Shown here: positions 60,449 to 64,000 of the stretch, piece by piece | How positions within the stretch are numbered: position 1 is the stretch's first letter | Layout of the letters: each line of letters begins with the position of its first letter | Assembly: GCF_009720865.1 (NCBI RefSeq) | Contig: NZ_WNLA01000016.1 | Coordinates: forward strand, 1 to 64,000 | Source of the DNA: Pseudoduganella ginsengisoli | Lineage (GTDB): Bacteria > Pseudomonadota > Gammaproteobacteria > Burkholderiales > Burkholderiaceae_D | DNA: 64,000 nucleotides | Direction of reading: 5' to 3' | Translations under genes and position numbers: made by a program | The notes under the pieces: generated by a model | Told to the model about the DNA's origin: nothing | The model's input: only the letters and a program-made list of their open reading frames with translations | Databases searched by the model: none

Positions 60449-61750
60449 TCAGCCGGGTAAGTAAATTGTTTTGAACAGGAAAATACCCGCAATTCCCCAC
60501 AGCATATAGCTGACTTCACGATGTTTGCCAGTCAAGAGTTTCAAACCAGCGTAGCTGATGAAACCGAGGGCCAGGCCATTGGCAATCGAGTAAGTGAAAG
60601 GCATCACCAGCGCGGTCACAACGGCCGGGATACTTTCTGTGGTTTCCGCCCAGTTAATCTCCGTCAGCTCGCGCAGCATCAGGCAGGCAACGAAGAACAG
60701 GGCAGGGGCGGTTGCATAAGCCGGCACGACGCCGGCCAGGGGAGCAATGAACAGCGACAGCAGGAACAGGGCGGCAATCGTCACAGCCGTCAGGCCCGTG
60801 CGGCCACCAGCCTGCACGCCTGCTGCGCTTTCAATGAATGCCGTGGTGGACGACGTACCCATCATGGAACCGGCAATAATGGCGCCGGAATCGGCCAGCA
60901 GGGCCTTGTTCATGGCGGGCGGCATTTTGCCGTCTTTCATCAGGCCGGCGCGCTGCGCCACGCCCATCAGGGTGCCGGTGGCGTCAAACAGTTCAACCAG
61001 GAAAAACACCAGCACCACATTCAGCAAACCATGCGACACGGCCGACACAATGTCCAGTTTCAGGGCGGTGGCGGCAATCGATGGCGGGGCCGACACGATG
61101 CCGTGGAATTCGTTACCGGCAAAGAAGAACGACAGCACGGTGACGGTCATAATGCCGATCAAAAGGGCGCCGGTGACGCGCAGGCGGTCCAGCGCGACGA
61201 TCACCATGAAGCCGACGATGGCCAGCACGGGCGCAGGTTTGTGCAAGTCGCCCATGGTGACGAAGGTGGCGGGGCTGGACACGACGATGCCGGCGTTTTT
61301 CAGTGAAATCAGCGCCAGGAACAAGCCCACGCCGGCAGGAATGGCCGTGCGCAGCGATGGCGGGATCGCATTCATGATTTTTTCACGGATGCGCAGCAGC
61401 GATACCAGCAAGAAGCAGCAGCCGGAGATGAACACGGCGCCCAGCGCCGCTTCCCATGCGAAGCCCATGCCTTTCACGACGCCATAGGCGAAATATGCAT
61501 TCAAACCCATGCCCGGCGCCAGGCCGATAGGGAAATTCGCATACAAGCCCATAATCAGGGTGCCGATGGCGGCTGCCACGCAGGTGGCGACGAAGACGGC
61601 GTCTTTCGGCATGCCCGCATCGCCGAGGATGGACGGGTTGACGAAGATGATGTACGCCATCGTCAGGAAGGTGGTAAAGCCTGCCAGCACTTCGGTGCGC
61701 ACGCAGGTAGAGTTCGCACTAAGCTTGAAGTAGTTATCCAGGAAGTTCAT
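60449..61750 (-). CDS. NCS2/AzgA-type purine permease
   Basis: A 433-residue membrane protein with about 12-14 helices, of the adenine/guanine/hypoxanthine permease group: LAGFTTFLTMAYIIFVNP, LGLAPGMGLNAYFAY (nucleobase contact region), and GTSSTTAFIESAAGVQAGGRTGL. It imports purines by proton symport. Its location 49 bp before xdhA shows the imported purine is destined for oxidation. Confidence 0.93.
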   Translation of the reverse strand: MNFLDNYFKLSANSTCVRTEVLAGFTTFLTMAYIIFVNPSILGDAGMPKDAVFVATCVAAAIGTLIMGLYANFPIGLAPGMGLNAYFAYGVVKGMGFAWEAALGAVFISGCCFLLVSLLRIREKIMNAIPPSLRTAIPAGVGLFLALISLKNAGIVVSSPATFVTMGDLHKPAPVLAIVGFMVIVALDRLRVTGALLIGIMTVTVLSFFFAGNEFHGIVSAPPSIAATALKLDIVSAVSHGLLNVVLVFFLVELFDATGTLMGVAQRAGLMKDGKMPPAMNKALLADSGAIIAGSMMGTSSTTAFIESAAGVQAGGRTGLTAVTIAALFLLSLFIAPLAGVVPAYATAPALFFVACLMLRELTEINWAETTESIPAVVTALVMPFTYSIANGLALGFISYAGLKLLTGKHREVSYMLWGIAGIFLFKTIYLPG

Positions 61751-61866
61751 TTCGCGTCTCTCCGCTCGCTCACATTGGTATCGCGCAGTCTTTATATGCT
61801 GCGTTATATGTACTGTCGCTGATGGGCTGCGTCGCTGCTTATGAGAAAGGGCATACCCTTTATTGA

Positions 61867-63207
61867 TTATTCCGTATATTCCTGGGTGGCCGGCTCGGCT
61901 GGTGATGATAGTTTGGCACTCCGGGTGGCTGGACGGGCCGGTTTGGGCTTGAAATGGCGGAGGAAATCCAGCAGGATGCGGGCCGCGATATCGGCATCTT
62001 GCGGGGACAGGGTTTCAAGCGGATTATGGCTGATACCGCCATTGCCACAGCGGGTAAACAGCATGGCGACGTCCGTGACGCGCGACATCAGCATGGCGTC
62101 GTGGCCGGCGCCGGAAGCCAGCTGGAACGGCGCGACACCGGCCCGTTCCACGGCGCTGGACAGCTGCGCCATCAGCCATGGCGCGCACGGGGCGCAGCCC
62201 GCTTCGGCCACCTGTTCAACGGTGTATTCGATGTGGCGCAATTGACACACTGTTTCAATTTTTGCCATGATGTCGGCCACGGCCGCGTCGCGGGCCGCGT
62301 TATTGGCGGCGCGGATGTCGAGCGAGAAGTGGCAGGCGCCGGGGATTACGTTGACGGAGCCATTCGGTACGTGCAGCTGGCCGGCCGTGCCGACCAAGGA
62401 CGATTCCTGGTCTTGTGCGCAGCGCTGTTCCACGTATAACAGGATTTCCGCAGCGGCCGTGGCGGCATCTTTGCGCAGCGCCATCGGTGTCGTTCCGGCG
62501 TGGCTGGCCACGCCTTTGAATTCCACCTGGAAGCGGCGGCTGCCTGCAATCGAGCTGACGATACCGACCGGTAAGCCTTTGTCGAGCAGCACGGGGCCTT
62601 GTTCTATATGCACTTCCACATAGCCGAGCAAGTCGGATGGGTCGCGTGCGATGGCGTCGATCGAGCTGAGATCCTGGCCCGCTTCGGCGAGCACGTCGCG
62701 CAGCAGGATGCCGTCGCGGTCCTTTAACTCCAATAACTCCGGGTCGAACTGGCCGATGACGGCGGACGAACCGAGGAACGTGCTCTTGAAGCGCACGCCT
62801 TCTTCTTCGGCAAAGGCAATGACTTCCAGGTGGAAGGGCAGGGAAATACCTTTGTCATTCATGTGTTTGACGACTGCAATGGCGGTCAGGATGCCCTGGC
62901 GGCCGTCATATTTGCCGCCGTTGCGCACCGTGTCGTAGTGCGAACCCGTGATCAAGGTACGGGCTTGCGGATCCGTCGACAGGAAGCGGCCCACCACATT
63001 GCCGACTGCGTCGATATGCGCATGCATGCCCGCTTCGCGCATCCACTGCGCGAGATGGATCGCAGTCGCGCGGTGCGTGGCTGTCATGTACGTGCACGTC
63101 AAACCGTGTTGATCTTCGCTGAGCGTACCCAGTTGCTCAGCCCATGCCACGATCGTGGCGCCCAATGCATTCTGTTGCGGGGTGTTCAGTTGCTTCAGCG
63201 TCGTCAT
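61867..63207 (-). CDS. M20-family amidohydrolase (allantoate/N-carbamoyl amino acid type)
   Basis: A 446-residue Zn/Mn peptidase-fold enzyme of the AllC/HyuC/ureidoglycolate group: metal His/Asp in TGSHYDTVRNGGKYDG, Glu pair in IAFAEEEGVRF, and dimerisation-domain SHAGTTPMALRKDA. Context (purine permease and xanthine dehydrogenase) favours allantoate or ureidoglycolate hydrolysis rather than carbamoyl-beta-alanine. It is first in the operon, with 116 bp to the permease. Confidence 0.88.
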   Translation of the reverse strand: MTTLKQLNTPQQNALGATIVAWAEQLGTLSEDQHGLTCTYMTATHRATAIHLAQWMREAGMHAHIDAVGNVVGRFLSTDPQARTLITGSHYDTVRNGGKYDGRQGILTAIAVVKHMNDKGISLPFHLEVIAFAEEEGVRFKSTFLGSSAVIGQFDPELLELKDRDGILLRDVLAEAGQDLSSIDAIARDPSDLLGYVEVHIEQGPVLLDKGLPVGIVSSIAGSRRFQVEFKGVASHAGTTPMALRKDAATAAAEILLYVEQRCAQDQESSLVGTAGQLHVPNGSVNVIPGACHFSLDIRAANNAARDAAVADIMAKIETVCQLRHIEYTVEQVAEAGCAPCAPWLMAQLSSAVERAGVAPFQLASGAGHDAMLMSRVTDVAMLFTRCGNGGISHNPLETLSPQDADIAARILLDFLRHFKPKPARPATRSAKLSSPAEPATQEYTE

Positions 63208-63329
63208 CGTACGGGTTCCGGTGGTGATGATGCGAATCGATCATAGAGGGCCGCAACGCCGGACTTATATGGTCATGACGATATGTGATGGTGGGGGAGG
63301 TGTATAGTCGGCGCCGGGCCGAAAATTGA

Positions 63330-63354
63330 CAACGCCAGCCCGCAGGCTGGCGTT
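63330..63354 (-). terminator. Hairpin between the amidohydrolase start and the last gene
   Basis: AACGCCAGCC and GGCTGGCGTT pair around CGCA. Downstream on the minus strand lies the amidohydrolase start region, so it may instead end the rightward gap; on the minus strand it follows the partial gene's stop. Confidence 0.5.
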
Positions 63355-63372
63355 GATATGCGCTGTGGCGCG

Positions 63373-64000
63373 CTATTTGCCGGACACTTCGAAATGCATC
63401 AGCTCGACGAATTCATAGTATTTGCCGAAGCCGGCTTTATCGGCGAGGAACATGTTCCTGATCCCCCATTGGCCGGGCACGGACCCGACCGGCAAGGTGG
63501 CAATGGCTTCATAGCGCCGCCATGCTTTTGGATCGCCCTTGAACGGCGTCGTGCTGTAGTCGAAGCCGGACAGGAAGCTGCCGGGATTGGCCGGATCGAC
63601 CATCAGGTAAAACGGGAATATCTGTCCTTGCGGGTTTTGCAGGTTCAGGTACAGGTTGGCGAAGCCCGAACCATCGTCGCGGACATAGAAGGCCACTTTT
63701 ACGATGGTTTCTCCGTTCGGGGCGGATGGTTGCGTCGGGGTGGCGGAAACCGTCATACGGTTCAAGTCCAGTTCCGGCGCTTCCCCGCCATCGGCCTCCT
63801 GGTTAACGATATTGACGCCGACCGGCTGTTCGCCGCTGGCCGCATCGGGGAAATTCATGTCCAGGCGGTTTTCCCCCGCATCATCCATAACGATCCGCAT
63901 CACACCGAAGCGGCCGCTCTTGTAGAAAGAAGGGACGGTAAACGTGGCGGTGGCGGTACGTGTCGCCGGGTCGTAGCCGCCGCCATCAAGATAGACCCTG
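63373..64000 (-). CDS. C-terminal part of an unknown, probably exported beta-rich protein (5' end outside window)
   Basis: The frame is open to the window edge, giving at least 208 residues. Content is beta-strand-like with Ig-type alternation: DPATRTATATFTVPSFYKSG, NGETIVKVAFYVRDDGSG, NLYLNLQNPQGQIFPFYLM, and ELMHFEVSGK at the end. Repeated 'Y-G-x-W/F...N-x-F-L' blocks suggest tandem Ig-like or adhesin-type modules of a secreted enzyme or surface protein. No catalytic motif is in this part. The start and full domain order cannot be seen. Confidence 0.55.
   Translation of the reverse strand, partial: RVYLDGGGYDPATRTATATFTVPSFYKSGRFGVMRIVMDDAGENRLDMNFPDAASGEQPVGVNIVNQEADGGEAPELDLNRMTVSATPTQPSAPNGETIVKVAFYVRDDGSGFANLYLNLQNPQGQIFPFYLMVDPANPGSFLSGFDYSTTPFKGDPKAWRRYEAIATLPVGSVPGQWGIRNMFLADKAGFGKYYEFVELMHFEVSGK

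Overview
The window is GC-rich with strongly G/C-biased third codon positions, and its gene content and order fit a betaproteobacterium of the Burkholderiales, most likely Oxalobacteraceae (Janthinobacterium/Massilia/Duganella-like). Pointers are the carAB-greA-DUF4149-yhbY-rlmE-ftsH-folP-glmM run, a complete pstSCAB-phoU-phoB-phoR operon beside ppk1-sixA, a phasin, a PEP-CTERM protein of the FxDxF type, and a FAN1-like nuclease paired with an Fe-S helicase. The assignment comes from family recognition by reading; no database search was possible.

Layout. 1-1.2 kb: an IS21-like insertion-sequence end that cuts an HlyD-type secretion gene. 1.2-2.1 kb: mostly empty, with one 38-codon gene and its terminator. 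2.1-12.8 kb: phosphate block (sixA and ppk1 leftward, pstSCAB-phoUBR rightward), with a solitary TnpB element wedged into the divergent control region. 12.9-15.1 kb: a patatin-like lipoprotein, an HbpS/GlcG-like protein and an orphan periplasmic binding protein. 15.2-26.7 kb: housekeeping block from carAB (with an apparently structured 5' leader) to glmM, then tRNA-Pro and tRNA-Arg. 26.7-30.3 kb: a decayed dehydrogenase start, an MgtC/DUF4010 membrane protein, a ClpP-like protease and a UspA protein, with three FNR/Anr-type boxes. 30.3-34.7 kb: orphan binding protein, periplasmic asparaginase, PEP-CTERM protein, LysR regulator and a 52-codon gene. 34.8-38.5 kb: a five-gene operon joining two LiaF-like membrane proteins to a LytS/LytTR two-component pair and a secreted protein. 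38.5-45.5 kb: helicase and FAN1 nuclease, phasin, and a soluble sensor kinase. 45.6-46.8 kb: five near-identical tRNA-Leu(CAG) genes in three transcription units made by local duplication. 46.9-51.9 kb: rnr, rlmB, cysE, yceH. 52.0-55.5 kb: binding protein, flavin reductase, beta-propeller protein and its probable regulator. 55.5-56.4 kb: an AT-rich islet with one secreted unknown protein. 56.5-63.2 kb: leftward purine-catabolism operon (M20 amidohydrolase, NCS2 permease, xdhA, xdhB). 63.4 kb-end: C-terminal part of an unknown, probably exported protein.

How the parts work together. PhoR/PhoB, PhoU and PstSCAB sense and import phosphate, and Ppk1 stores it as polyphosphate. Pho-box half-sites face both ways between pstS and ppk1, but the TnpB element now separates ppk1 from its probable box. 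The FNR-type boxes suggest that the dehydrogenase remnant, ClpP-like and UspA genes share low-oxygen control. The purine operon would import purines, oxidise hypoxanthine/xanthine and hydrolyse a carbamoylated intermediate.

Most unusual items: the nested-hairpin leader before carA, the TnpB with a replaced RuvC-II glutamate sitting in the PHO control region, the FNR-box cluster, the LiaF-LytSR operon, and the tRNA-Leu duplications. No CRISPR array, prophage or clearly new defence system was seen.
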